Notes: generated by a model not told the origin, from the letters alone. 45,672 nt of DNA from Myxococcales bacterium (GCA_030681895.1 JAUXRI010000321.1:1-45672), one strand, 5' to 3'; shown: positions 9,265 through 18,149, numbered from the stretch's first letter. Program-made: numbers and translations.

Positions 9265-10407
9265 TCACGGCTCGACGCACGGCCCCTTCGTCGGCACCCA
9301 ACGCTCGGCCGTCGCTTCGGTCATGCCCGCCGAGGTGCCGCCCGCAATCAGCACCGAGCCATCTTTGAGCAGCGTCGCCGTGTGCGCCTTGCGTGACGTC
9401 TTCAGCTGACCGGCCAGACACCAGCGCTCGCTGTCCTGCACCCAGCGCTGCACGCGCGCGGTGTCGACGGCCGACGGCGGCTCACCGCCGGCAATGAGGA
9501 CGTCGCCCGAGGGCAGCAGCGTCGCCGAGTGGCCTGCGATGGGCACCGAGAGGTGGTTCTTCGGCTGTACCCAGGCGTCGCCGCCCGGCTCCCACCACTC
9601 GACGTAGTTGGTCGACATCGTCGTCGTCTGCCCACCGAACACCGCGACACGGCCGCCGAGGCTCACCACCGCGGTGCGCTGCCGCGGCTCGCTCAGCTCG
9701 GGCACCGCGTGCCACACGCCGCTCGACACATCGAGCCGCTCGACGTGTGCGATGGCGACGCCCGGCTTCGGCACCGGCACGCCCGCGTCGGCCTGCGCCG
9801 CGTTGGAGCGCCCACCGAGCACCACCACGCTCCCGTCCTTCAACAGCACCGCGTCGTGCAGCCAGCGCCCCACCGCGAGCGGCCGCCAGGAGGTGAACGT
9901 GTTCGTCGCCGGGTCGAACCGCTCCACGCTCGCGAGGTGCTGATGCACCGGCCGCGCGCCGCCGATGATCAGCACGCTGCCATCCCGCAGCCTCGTGGCG
10001 GTGTGGCCGTTGCGCGCTTCGGTGAGCGGCCCCACGGCGGTCCACGTGACGCGCTTCGCGTCGAACACCTCGGCTGACGCGAGTGAGTCGAAGCGGCTCG
10101 AGCCGTCAGCGGCAGGAGCGGTTCCGCCCACCACCAGCACTCGCCCGTCGGCCAGCATCGTGGCCGTGTGCCCCGACCGTGAGGTGCCCATCGGAGGCCC
10201 CGGCTTCCAGGTGTTGCTCGCGGGGTCGAACAGCTCGGTGCTCGAGAGGGTGTCGGTGGCGCTCTGAGACCGGCCTCCGGCGACCAGCACCCGGCCATCG
10301 GTCAGCGGGGTGGCGGTGTGTTGAGTGCGCGGCGTGACGAGGGCCCCGGCCGGGTTCACCCGCCCCTGCGCCATCACCATCGAGCAGACGAGCAGCGCCA
10401 GCGGCAT
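9265..10407 (-). CDS. Secreted kelch-repeat beta-propeller protein, seven repeats
   Basis: 380 residues from ATG 10407 (MPLALLVCSMVMAQG), which gives a short Sec signal peptide; the frame upstream of it lacks one. Seven consecutive repeats of about 45 residues follow the pattern R-x-x-H-T-A-T-x-L-x-D-G-x-V-L-V-x-G-G, a Ser/Thr-rich loop, then the 'V-E-x-F-D-P-x-x-x-x-W' strand (for example HTATPLTDGRVLVAGG and HTATLLKDGSVLIAGG). Seven repeats account for almost the whole mature chain, so it is probably a complete seven-bladed propeller with no other domain. Such proteins are common exported proteins in Myxococcota; the ligand is unknown. A TATCTG-type box lies 11 bases before the ATG. Confidence 0.88.
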   Translation of the reverse strand: MPLALLVCSMVMAQGRVNPAGALVTPRTQHTATPLTDGRVLVAGGRSQSATDTLSSTELFDPASNTWKPGPPMGTSRSGHTATMLADGRVLVVGGTAPAADGSSRFDSLASAEVFDAKRVTWTAVGPLTEARNGHTATRLRDGSVLIIGGARPVHQHLASVERFDPATNTFTSWRPLAVGRWLHDAVLLKDGSVVVLGGRSNAAQADAGVPVPKPGVAIAHVERLDVSSGVWHAVPELSEPRQRTAVVSLGGRVAVFGGQTTTMSTNYVEWWEPGGDAWVQPKNHLSVPIAGHSATLLPSGDVLIAGGEPPSAVDTARVQRWVQDSERWCLAGQLKTSRKAHTATLLKDGSVLIAGGTSAGMTEATAERWVPTKGPCVEP

Positions 10408-10487
10408 CCTGTTGCAGCAGATAGCAGGTTGGCCGCCGCGTCGTCCGCTGGCGTCGTTCGTTTCCACGTGCGGCGGGACTCACGTGC

Positions 10488-10493
10488 TACCCT
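10488..10493 (+). promoter_or_regulatory. Putative extended -10 box before the 10504 gene
   Basis: TACCCT within cgTGCTACCCTgttcgcgtccGTG, ten bases before the GTG at 10504, with a TGC extension and no Shine-Dalgarno. It lies in the divergent region between the kelch gene and the plus-strand operon. Confidence 0.4.
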
Positions 10494-10503
10494 GTTCGCG
10501 TCC

Positions 10504-12003
10504 GTGCGTTTGCTCGCCTTCGTCGCGCTCATCAGCTCGTCAGCCTTCGCCCAGGCCATCGGGGGCTTGCATGACGACCAGTGGGTCACCTCTCGCACGT
10601 TCGCGACGTTTGGTGCCGTCGTGCGCCAGTCGAATCAGGCCTACACCGACGGACCACCCGTGGAGATCAAAGGGGGCGGGCCGCGGCTGCTGGCGATGCA
10701 CCTGTCGGGTGCCTTCTTCCCCCGCAAGTTCTTCGGCGTCGGGTTCGGGCTGCGCAGCGACGTCGTCAGGGCGAACGAGGTGGGCCAGACGGACGCCAGG
10801 CCACTTCCACAACAGAACGTGCACGGGTACGCGACGGCGGTGCTGCGCTGGCAGCCGGCGCTCCTGTTCGGCCTCGAAGGCCACCTCGGCTGGTGGGGCG
10901 GGAGCACAGCGCTGATTCGCCCCACGAACCCGCCGACAGGCGACTTCCTCGCGATGACGGGCCCGGTGCTCGGCGCGAACTTGGTCTTCGACCCCACCTC
11001 GCGCTTCACGGCCCAGCTCTCTGGACGCGTCGAGGTCTCAATGGCGCAGCTGACAGGGTTTGGGGTCACGCTGGGCGCGCAGGCCCGCTACGGCCTGGTC
11101 GACCTCGGGCCGTTCGAGCTGGGCCTGGCTGTGACGTTCGAGTTCAACGGGGGTGAGTGGCGCGGCATGAACGTCACGAAGCTCAACGACGCGGGGCTCC
11201 GGCTTGGCATCGGGCCCTCCCTGGTGAGCCGGCGCGCCGCGCCGCCGTCCGTCGTCACTCCCGCCACCGCGCCGTCGCTCGTCGGCTCGGTGACGCGCAC
11301 TGGTGGCACTCCCGTGTCGGGCGCCATCGTGACGGCAGGCGACCGCACCACCACGACGAACGTGGCCGGCACCTTCACGCTCGATGGGCTGCCGTCAGGC
11401 CCGGTGACGGTGACCGCCAGCGCCCCCTCGCTCCGGCCGGCCGTGAAGCAGGTCATCATCACGCCCGGCGTTTCGGTCGAGGTGACCCTCATGCTCGAGG
11501 CGAAGACCGGCCCGGGGAGCATCAGCGGCATCGTGCGCGCGGCCCCCGACAAGCCCCTGGCCGGCGCGAAGGTGACGTCGGGCAGCACGACGGTGACGAC
11601 GTCGGCGACGGGCCAGTACGCGCTCACGAAGATGGGCCCGGGCGCGGTGAAGGTGCGCGTCACGCTCGATGGGTACACGCCGGCCGACGAGGTGGTGCAG
11701 GTGGCTGCCGAGGCCAACGCCGAGCTCGACGTCACGCTCGAGCTCGCGACGCAGCGCTCGAAGGCGAAGATTCGCGGCGTCGTCAGCAGCGCGGCCGGCC
11801 CGGTCGCGAAGGCCACCGTGCGCATCGTCGAGCTGAAGCTGAAGCAGACCGTGAAGGCCGACGGCCGCTTCGAGGCCGAGGTGCTGGGCGGCAAGTACAC
11901 GCTCATCATCGAGGCGGCCAAGCACGTGACGCAGACGCGCGTCGTCGAGGTGGCCGATGGTGACCAGGCCATCTTCCAGATCGAGCTCGAGAAGGTGCGA
12001 TGA
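10504..12003 (+). CDS. Exported protein with three carboxypeptidase-regulatory-like (Ig) domains
   Basis: 499 residues from GTG 10504 (MRLLAFVALISSSAFAQA, a clean Sec signal peptide); GTG 10468 would give a longer n-region. Residues about 20-255 are rich in aromatic, amphipathic strands (FGVGFGLRSDVV, ALLFGLEGHLGWWGG, FELGLAVTFEFNGGEW), which could be an outer-membrane barrel. Three tandem domains of about 70 residues then follow the G-x-V-x-x-x-G-x-P-V-x-G-A-x-V pattern of carboxypeptidase-regulatory-like repeats (SVTRTGGTPVSGAIVTAGDR; GIVRAAPDKPLAGAKVTSG; GVVSSAAGPVAKATVRI). The last bases overlap the FecR gene as ATGA, so the two products are probably made together. A surface role is inferred. 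Confidence 0.85.
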   Translation: MRLLAFVALISSSAFAQAIGGLHDDQWVTSRTFATFGAVVRQSNQAYTDGPPVEIKGGGPRLLAMHLSGAFFPRKFFGVGFGLRSDVVRANEVGQTDARPLPQQNVHGYATAVLRWQPALLFGLEGHLGWWGGSTALIRPTNPPTGDFLAMTGPVLGANLVFDPTSRFTAQLSGRVEVSMAQLTGFGVTLGAQARYGLVDLGPFELGLAVTFEFNGGEWRGMNVTKLNDAGLRLGIGPSLVSRRAAPPSVVTPATAPSLVGSVTRTGGTPVSGAIVTAGDRTTTTNVAGTFTLDGLPSGPVTVTASAPSLRPAVKQVIITPGVSVEVTLMLEAKTGPGSISGIVRAAPDKPLAGAKVTSGSTTVTTSATGQYALTKMGPGAVKVRVTLDGYTPADEVVQVAAEANAELDVTLELATQRSKAKIRGVVSSAAGPVAKATVRIVELKLKQTVKADGRFEAEVLGGKYTLIIEAAKHVTQTRVVEVADGDQAIFQIELEKVR

Positions 12004-13907
12004 GCCGCGGCCGTCTTCTCGCGCTGCTCGCCGTCTCGCTGGCCGGTTGTCCCGAAGACCCCGCGCCGGTGGGCGGCACCGTGCCGGCCGTGCCCGACCT
12101 CGCGCCCGTCGCCATGCTGCCGGTGGCGAAGCTCGTCACGCTGGAAGGCCGCGTCGACCTCGAACGTGATGGCGGCGTGTCGAAGGCCGCCCAGGGGCCG
12201 CTCTTCGAAGACGACGTGGTCGCGACGGGCGCAGCGAGCCGCGCGGTGCTCCGTGATTCCGCCGGGCGTGAGCTCGAGCTCGGTGAAGACACGCGCTTCA
12301 AGGTGGGCGCGAAGCTGTCGAGCGTCGAGGTGCTGGCGGGCGACATCTCGTTCCTCTCGGACGACGACGGCGGGACCGGCTGGAGCGGGCTGTCGGTGCG
12401 CACGCCGTACGGAGTGGCGCGGCTCTCGGGCGGCGCCACCGGCAGCTTGCGCTTCGTCGACGGTGGCGTCAGCGGGAGCGTCACCTTCGGCACGTTCGAG
12501 TTCGACGTGCCCGACGCAGGCACCCGCAGCGCAAAGGCCGGCGAGTCGTTCGGCGTCACCTTCGGCGAGTTCGAATTCGAAGCCCCTCCCGTGGTGCCAC
12601 CAGCGCCGGTCGTCGAGGGCGTCACGCTGAAGGTCGAGGCCGGGAAGCCGCAGCTCAAGCGGCCAGGTGACAAGCGCTACTCGCCTGCGAAGGCGAAGGA
12701 GTCGTTGCCCGCGGGCACGGCCTTTCAACTGCCCCCGGGGGCCGCCGCGCGCCTCTCGGGCCGGAACGTCGACGCGGTGCTCGCCGCGGGCTCGAGCGGC
12801 GTCGCCGAAGGGGAGCGCACCGAGTCAGGCCAGAGCGTGCTGGCGCTCTCGAAGAGCCTGGGCCCTCTGACGCTCCAGTTCTCGGGCAAGGGCCCGGCGG
12901 TCGTCGAGCTCGGAGAGGTGAAGGTTGGCGGTGGCTCCGAGGCGTCGGTGGCCGTCACGCAGGTGGGAAAGAAGAAGCGCGTCGAGGTGAAGGCCGGCGA
13001 GGTCGCGGTGACGGTCAACGGCGTGGCGACCACGCTCAAGGCCGGTGACGCGGTGCTCGTCGATGCGGGCGGGGCCGTGACTGCACCAGCGACGAGGCCC
13101 GGGCTGGTGGTGAACGCGGTGACGCGCGTGCGGGTCGCCGCCGACGTGAAGGACCTGGGACTCTTGCTGCCCGACGACACCAACCGCGTGCAGCTGGCGC
13201 GGGACCCCGACTTCGCCGCGCCGTTCATCACCGGCACCGTCGGGAAGCAGGTGGTGGTGCCGCTGACGTCGAAGGCGCCGATGTTCTTCCGGGTCGTCGA
13301 TGCCCAGGGGCAGCCGGCGAAGCAGGGGCGCATCGACTTCTTCCCCGACAACGCCTCGGCTCGCGACACCGCGACGCGCACCGACACCGTCGCCGAGACC
13401 GGCCTGCGGGCGACGGTCTTCTACCAATCGAAGGTGCCCGCCCTCACGTTCCAGTTCGCCGCGCAGGCCGAGGCGAAGGCGTGGAACTTCATTCTCGTCA
13501 GCGCCGATGCGCTCAAGACGCCCATCATCGAACGCAAGGCCAGTGAGTCGAGGCTGGTGCTCGAGCCCGGCGTGCTGAAAGAGGGCGAGTACTTCTGGTC
13601 GGCCACCCCGTTGGACGGGAACGGCGCCGCGAAGGCTGGCGTGCGAATGAACAAGCTCTCGGTGGTGTACGACAACGCACGCACCTCGCTGCTCATCGAC
13701 CGGCCGCTCTCCGGGGAGCGCGCTTCGCCCGCCACCACGGCGTCGGGTGTCGCGCCCCGCTCTGCGCAGCTCTTCATCAACGGCAGGCTGGTGCGGCCCG
13801 ACGACAGCGGCCGCTTCTCGGTGAAGGTGGGCGCGGTGGACCAGGTCATCTTCCGCGTCGTCACGGGCGAGACCGAGGCCTGGTGGTTGCGCAAGCTCAA
13901 GCGCTGA
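12000..13907 (+). CDS. FecR-domain lipoprotein
   Basis: 635 residues; ATG at 12000 overlaps the previous stop (ATGA). The signal peptide MSRGRLLALLAVSLAGC ends in lipobox LAGC. Residues about 40-170 form a FecR-type domain (LVTLEGRVDLERDGGVSKAA, VLRDSAGRELELGEDTRFKV, LSVRTPYGVARLSGG). A second, degenerate FecR-like stretch occupies about 215-360 (KAGEVAVTVNGVATTLKAGD). The C-terminal 270 residues look like two or three beta-sandwich domains, ending in LFINGRLVRPDDSGRFSVKV. Unlike true FecR, it lacks a cytoplasmic anti-sigma segment and sits wholly outside the inner membrane. Myxococcota FecR lipoproteins of this kind are of unknown role. It is coupled to the barrel/Ig-domain protein and lies 60 bases before the kinase promoter. 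Confidence 0.88.
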   Translation: MSRGRLLALLAVSLAGCPEDPAPVGGTVPAVPDLAPVAMLPVAKLVTLEGRVDLERDGGVSKAAQGPLFEDDVVATGAASRAVLRDSAGRELELGEDTRFKVGAKLSSVEVLAGDISFLSDDDGGTGWSGLSVRTPYGVARLSGGATGSLRFVDGGVSGSVTFGTFEFDVPDAGTRSAKAGESFGVTFGEFEFEAPPVVPPAPVVEGVTLKVEAGKPQLKRPGDKRYSPAKAKESLPAGTAFQLPPGAAARLSGRNVDAVLAAGSSGVAEGERTESGQSVLALSKSLGPLTLQFSGKGPAVVELGEVKVGGGSEASVAVTQVGKKKRVEVKAGEVAVTVNGVATTLKAGDAVLVDAGGAVTAPATRPGLVVNAVTRVRVAADVKDLGLLLPDDTNRVQLARDPDFAAPFITGTVGKQVVVPLTSKAPMFFRVVDAQGQPAKQGRIDFFPDNASARDTATRTDTVAETGLRATVFYQSKVPALTFQFAAQAEAKAWNFILVSADALKTPIIERKASESRLVLEPGVLKEGEYFWSATPLDGNGAAKAGVRMNKLSVVYDNARTSLLIDRPLSGERASPATTASGVAPRSAQLFINGRLVRPDDSGRFSVKVGAVDQVIFRVVTGETEAWWLRKLKR

Positions 13908-13937
13908 GGCTGGTTCATCGAAGGAACTGGGGAACGG

Positions 13938-13955
13938 CCGAACCTTCGGTACACT
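13938..13955 (+). promoter_or_regulatory. Palindrome CCGAAccTTCGG abutting a -10 box before the kinase gene
   Basis: CCGAACCTTCGG (13938-13949) is a perfect inverted repeat directly followed by TACACT (13950-13955), twelve bases before the kinase ATG at 13968. An operator overlapping the promoter is possible; chance is not excluded. Confidence 0.35.
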
Positions 13956-13967
13956 GGCCTCGCCCCG

Positions 13968-15896
13968 ATGTCCGACGACCGTATGACGCTCGAGCAGCGC
14001 CTGGTGAGCGGTCCGCTCCCCGTCGACGAAGCCGTGCGCATCGTCTGGGCCCTCTGTGACCGCTTCGAGAAGTCGGGCAAGGCCGAGACGTTGGGCGACG
14101 TCTCTCCTGCGCGCGTGACGCTCTACGGGAAGGTCCCCGAGGCCCGCGTTCCCGATGCCCAGTTCCTCAATGGGTACTCGGCTCCAGAGCGGCGCATGTC
14201 AGGGCCGACGCCACGCTCCGACGTCTACGCCATGGGCGCGCTCCTGGTGCACGCGCTGACGGGCAAGCCCTTCGATGGCACGCCGCTTCCAACCACCGCC
14301 GCGCACCTCACGCCCGTCATCGAGCGCTGTCTGCAGCCCGACCCTGCCGGCCGCTTCGCCAACCTGTCCGAGCTCAAGCGCGCGCTGGTGCGCATGGACC
14401 GGACTTTGATGTCGGGCCCGAAGCTGGTGGAGCAGACGCGCCTGACGCGCACCTCCCTGGGCCCGTGGAACCTCGAGGGCCTGCTCGGCCAGGGCTCGAT
14501 GGGCACCGTGTACAAGGCGAAGCATCAGGCGCTCGGCCGGCTCGCCGCCATCAAGGTGCTCAACCCGGAGCAGTACCAGAACCCCGAGTTGGTCCACCGC
14601 TTCTTCCAGGAAGCGCGCACCGTGAATCAGATCAACCACGAGCACATCGTGGAGATCAGCGACTTCGTGCAGGAGCCCGGGCCCACCGGTCCGTCCGTCG
14701 TGTACTGCGTGATGGAGCTGCTCAAGGGCGGCACGCTCGGCGACGCGCTCGAGTCGGGGCCGATGCCCATCACGCGTGGCCTCGGCATCATCGAGCAGCT
14801 CTGCGACGCGCTCGCGGCGGCGCATCGCGTCGGTGTCGTGCACCGTGACGTGAAGCCCGACAACATCATGCTCATCGAGCGCGCGGGCTCGAAAGACTAC
14901 GTGAAGGTGCTCGACTTTGGCGTCGCCAAGCTGACCGAGACCGACGGCAAGGCGATGGTGTCGACGACCGAAGGCGCCATCATCGGCACGCCCATCTGCA
15001 TGTCGCCGGAGCAGGCGCAGGGTGACGACGTCGACGCGCGCAGCGACGTGTGGGCGGTGGGCGTCATTCTCTACCGCATGCTGACGGGCCACTTCCCGTT
15101 CGACGCGCCGACGTTCGTGAACATCGCGGTGCAGATCATCACCAAACCGTACGCGCCGCTGCCGCCGAAGACCTCGACGGGCGAGGTGGTGCCGGAGCGC
15201 CTCGCGACCCTCGTGGAGCGGTGTCTGCAGAAGCGCCGCGACCTGCGGCCCGCGTCGATGGACGTGGTGCGCGACGAGCTGCGCGTCATTCTTCGAGGGG
15301 ATGAGGAGAAGGCGAAAGGGAAGCGGCCCGGGCGGGCCCTCGCAGTCGCCGCGGTCCTCGTGCTGGGCCTCGTGGGTGGCGGGCTCGGCTTGAGGTCGTC
15401 GGGCATCGGCACGCCCGTGCCGCCCGTCGTCGTGCCGCTGCCGCCGCTGGTGCTTCCGCCCATCGCCGCCGTCGAAGATTCAGGGCTCGTGGAGGACGCC
15501 GGCGCGCTCGCGGTGAACGAGCCCATCGACGCGGGCGTGGAGGACGCTGCAGAGGTCGACGCAGGCGTTGCCGTGGTGCGGGTGAGGGTGCCCGTGAAGC
15601 CGGTGAAGCTGTCGCAGGCGTTCCTCCAGGGCGCGTTCGGCAGGCTGGCCCCGAAGTTCAACGGGTGCGGCGAGAAGTACCCCGGCCAGCGCGACCTGCT
15701 GAAGGGCGGCCTGGTGCGTTTGAGCTTCTTCATTCAAAAGTCCGGCAAGCTCACCGAGGTGAGCCTCGAGCCTCCGGTGCAGGGCGGCGCGCTCGAGAAG
15801 TGCGTCGCGGGAGTGCTGGCGCAGAACCCGCTCCCTCCGAACGACGGCAACCCCAGGTTCTCGAAGCCGCGCATTCCGTTGCGCTTCGGGAACTGA
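13968..15896 (+). CDS. Ser/Thr protein kinase with N-terminal pseudokinase C-lobe and AgmX/PglI-like tail
   Basis: 642 residues from ATG 13968. Residues 165-440 are an active-looking Hanks kinase: glycine loop GQGSMGTVYKAK, Lys196 in AAIK, HRDVKPDN (Asp294), DFG (317-319) and an APE-equivalent SPE in GTPICMSPEQ. Residues about 68-143 repeat only the end of a kinase: YSAPERRMSGPTPRSDVYAM, LVHALTGKPFDG, VIERCLQPDPAGRF, which matches MSPEQ..DARSDVWAV..MLTG..VERCLQ in the main domain. No N-lobe or catalytic loop precedes it. A membrane helix lies at about 456-475 (RALAVAAVLVLGLVGGGLGL), followed by Pro/Val and Asp-Ala-Gly-rich segments. A final domain of about 95 residues (LRLAPKFNGCGEKYPG-like, VRLSFFIQKSGKLTEVSLE) resembles AgmX/PglI C-termini. 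It is probably an inner-membrane kinase sensing the periplasm. Confidence 0.92.
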   Translation: MSDDRMTLEQRLVSGPLPVDEAVRIVWALCDRFEKSGKAETLGDVSPARVTLYGKVPEARVPDAQFLNGYSAPERRMSGPTPRSDVYAMGALLVHALTGKPFDGTPLPTTAAHLTPVIERCLQPDPAGRFANLSELKRALVRMDRTLMSGPKLVEQTRLTRTSLGPWNLEGLLGQGSMGTVYKAKHQALGRLAAIKVLNPEQYQNPELVHRFFQEARTVNQINHEHIVEISDFVQEPGPTGPSVVYCVMELLKGGTLGDALESGPMPITRGLGIIEQLCDALAAAHRVGVVHRDVKPDNIMLIERAGSKDYVKVLDFGVAKLTETDGKAMVSTTEGAIIGTPICMSPEQAQGDDVDARSDVWAVGVILYRMLTGHFPFDAPTFVNIAVQIITKPYAPLPPKTSTGEVVPERLATLVERCLQKRRDLRPASMDVVRDELRVILRGDEEKAKGKRPGRALAVAAVLVLGLVGGGLGLRSSGIGTPVPPVVVPLPPLVLPPIAAVEDSGLVEDAGALAVNEPIDAGVEDAAEVDAGVAVVRVRVPVKPVKLSQAFLQGAFGRLAPKFNGCGEKYPGQRDLLKGGLVRLSFFIQKSGKLTEVSLEPPVQGGALEKCVAGVLAQNPLPPNDGNPRFSKPRIPLRFGN

Positions 15897-15913
15897 CGGG
15901 ATGGTCGAAGACC

Positions 15914-16258
15914 TCAGCCGCTGAAGGCGCACAGCTCGACGAACTTGCCCCCGGCGACGTCGGCCTCCTCCATCGCGGCGACGAGCCCCAGCTCGGGTCG
16001 TCGATTGACGACGCGCGTGGCGGCCGGTGTCGACGTGGAGGACACCTCGACGGACGCCGGCGCCCGCCTGGTCTGCGCAGCCGCCAGCCGAACCACCGGC
16101 CGAGCCGCCTGCCGTCGAGCCGCCGCGACGCCGTCGAACTTCGCGACCTGTTCCTCGACCGCGGGGCCTCGGAGGGCTCGACTGTCGGTGACGAACCCGG
16201 TCGCACCGCGTACCTGATCAGCGCTGGCACACGGTCGGGCTCCTCCTTGCGGGCTGTG
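15914..16258 (-). pseudogene. Start-less coding remnant between kinase and Cys-rich gene
   Basis: The 375-base gap 15897-16271 contains a minus-strand frame open from 16258 to a TGA at 15914 with strong third-position GC. It reads TGFVTDSRALRGPAVEEQVA, KFDGVAAARRQAARPVVRL and a plausible end VAAMEEADVAGGKFVELCAF. No ATG or GTG occurs before the GTG at 16096, and the frame is closed by a stop inside the promoter of the plus-strand gene at 16272. It looks like the 3' end of a gene whose beginning was lost, or a 60-residue gene from 16096. The family is not recognised. Confidence 0.4.
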
Positions 16259-16262
16259 CTAG
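16257..16262 (+). promoter_or_regulatory. Putative -10 box before the Cys-rich lipoprotein gene
   Basis: TGCTAG in ggctgTGCTAGccagcacccATG, nine bases before the ATG at 16272. It has the same TGCTA core as the boxes before 10504 and the kelch gene, and no Shine-Dalgarno. Confidence 0.35.
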
Positions 16263-16271
16263 CCAGCACCC

Positions 16272-18149
16272 ATGCGCTCTGCCCCCTTCGTGGTTGGCCT
16301 GCTGCTGGGCTTGTCTGCCTCGTTCTTCACCGGCTGTCCGATGAACACCTGCACCCCGGCGTCCTGTCCGCTCGGGTGCTGCGACGCCTCGGGGCGCTGT
16401 CAGACCTCGGCGAACCAGACGTGCGGCCGAAGCGGCGCCGCCTGCGCGACGTGCACGGGCTTCGACACCTGCGTCTCGGGCGTCTGCATGACGTCGAACA
16501 CCGGCGCGGGGCAGGCGACGGGCGGCGGCGGCGCCGGCGGGGGCGTCTCAGGCGCGGGCTACGCCACCTGGCTCACCAACTTCTCGAGCGCGTACTGCGA
16601 CTACGCGCTGCGCTGCGCGCAACTGCCGGCGGCAGGCCTCACCGATTGCACTCCGCTGTTGCGCTCGTACTTCGCGGTCACCGGCGGCGCCTTCAGCGGC
16701 CGGGCGGGCGCCTCGGAGCGCGCGGTGGCGGCCGGGTACTCGACCTTCGACGCGGCGCGGGCGCAGGCGTGTCTGGCCGCGTTCTCCAACCTCCCGTGCA
16801 CGGGCGCGAACGGACCGCCGAACGACTGTTCCCTCGTGACGGCGCCTGCGGCGGCCCCGAACGCGGCCTGTTTCTCCGAGGCCGACTGCACCGACGCCAC
16901 GCTGCGCTGCAACGGCGGCACCTGCATGCGCCGCTGTACGGTTGGCGGCAACCTCGGTGAGTCGTGCCGGCCGGACAACACCTGCAACACGCCCTTCGTG
17001 TGCGCGAGCGGCGTGTGTCGAAACGCGACGCCGGTCGGCTCGACGTGCTCGTTCGATGGTGAGTGTGGACCGAGCGCGTTCTGCAACTCGATGAGGGTCT
17101 GCACGGTGCTCCCTGGCATCGGCTCACCCTGCACCAGCTTCCGGTGCGTGCCCGAGGCGTACTGCTCAGGCTCGCAGTGCCTCGCCCGCAAGGCCGCCAC
17201 CGCTGCCTGCGCCTCGTCATCCGAGTGTGTCGTGGGGCTTCGCTGCACGTCGGGCCGGGTGTGTGGGCCGCTGGGGGCCGTCGGCGAGGCCTGCAACGGC
17301 TCGAGCGCAGACTGTGCTGCCACCCTGTACTGCAACACCAACCGCCAGTGCGCGACGCCGGGCGCTCTTGGCGCTGCGTGCCGGGGCTTCTCGGATTGCG
17401 CGACGCCGCTGAGCTGCGACGACGTGCTGCGAACGTGCCGCCAGTCTTCGGGCGTCGACGCCGGGCTGCCGTGCACCAGCACGCAGTCGTGCTTCACCGG
17501 CCAATGCTTCGGGAAGGTCGTCGTCTCGGACGGCGGCACCAACTCACCGGGCACGTGCCGTGAGCCGACGATTGGAGACGCCTGCTCCAGCAACTTCAGC
17601 TGCGGCGCCGCCCAGTACTGCGACATGGTCCCGAGGACGTGTCGCGCCGCTGGAGCGTCGACCCCGTGCAGCAGCGGGTCGAACTGTCTTCCGACCGACT
17701 ACTGCACCTCGAGCAACGTCTGCGCCACGAAGGCCGCGGCGGGCCAGGTTTGTGACTCGACCAGGAGTGACTCGTGCGCGGTGGTGACCGAGACGTGTCA
17801 GCCGACCTCGACGCCGGGCGTGTCGCGCTGTGTGCGGCTTCCGGTGCTCGGTGAGGCGTGCACGCGTGACTGCGCGTTCCCCACCGCGTGTGTCGGCGGC
17901 ACCTGTGTCGCGGCCGGCCGCGTCGGTCAGCCGTGCGTGCAGAGCTTCCCGTTCCCCTGCCTCGACGGTGAGTGCGTTCAGGCTGACGGCGGGCTGCGCC
18001 AGGGCTTCAGCCAGGGCGCTCCGACCGACACGTGCGTCGCGCCGCGCGCGAACGGCAGCCCGTGTCTGGCCGACCAGGGCTGTGTGTCGCGGTACTGCGA
18101 CCGGCTCGGGTTCTCGTCGACCGGCGTGTGCGCCACCGCCTGCAACTGA
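16272..18149 (+). CDS. Cysteine-rich (Dickkopf-like repeat) lipoprotein
   Basis: 625 residues from ATG 16272. The signal peptide MRSAPFVVGLLLGLSASFFTGC ends in a lipobox-like FTGC. A first Cys cluster (residues 22-75) and a Gly-rich linker (GGGGAGGG) precede a helical region of about 100 residues (SSAYCDYALRCAQL onwards). The remaining 400 residues consist of many repeats of the type G-x-x-C-x-x-x-x-x-C-x-x-x-x-x-C-x-x-x-x-x-C, such as GSTCSFDGECGPSAFCNSM and GAACRGFSDCATPLSCDD. These resemble the Dickkopf N-terminal Cys-rich pattern widespread in Myxococcota exported proteins. Disulfide-stabilised, outside the cell; the ligand is unknown. Its own promoter box precedes it and the next gene is 88 bases away. 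Confidence 0.9.
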   Translation: MRSAPFVVGLLLGLSASFFTGCPMNTCTPASCPLGCCDASGRCQTSANQTCGRSGAACATCTGFDTCVSGVCMTSNTGAGQATGGGGAGGGVSGAGYATWLTNFSSAYCDYALRCAQLPAAGLTDCTPLLRSYFAVTGGAFSGRAGASERAVAAGYSTFDAARAQACLAAFSNLPCTGANGPPNDCSLVTAPAAAPNAACFSEADCTDATLRCNGGTCMRRCTVGGNLGESCRPDNTCNTPFVCASGVCRNATPVGSTCSFDGECGPSAFCNSMRVCTVLPGIGSPCTSFRCVPEAYCSGSQCLARKAATAACASSSECVVGLRCTSGRVCGPLGAVGEACNGSSADCAATLYCNTNRQCATPGALGAACRGFSDCATPLSCDDVLRTCRQSSGVDAGLPCTSTQSCFTGQCFGKVVVSDGGTNSPGTCREPTIGDACSSNFSCGAAQYCDMVPRTCRAAGASTPCSSGSNCLPTDYCTSSNVCATKAAAGQVCDSTRSDSCAVVTETCQPTSTPGVSRCVRLPVLGEACTRDCAFPTACVGGTCVAAGRVGQPCVQSFPFPCLDGECVQADGGLRQGFSQGAPTDTCVAPRANGSPCLADQGCVSRYCDRLGFSSTGVCATACN

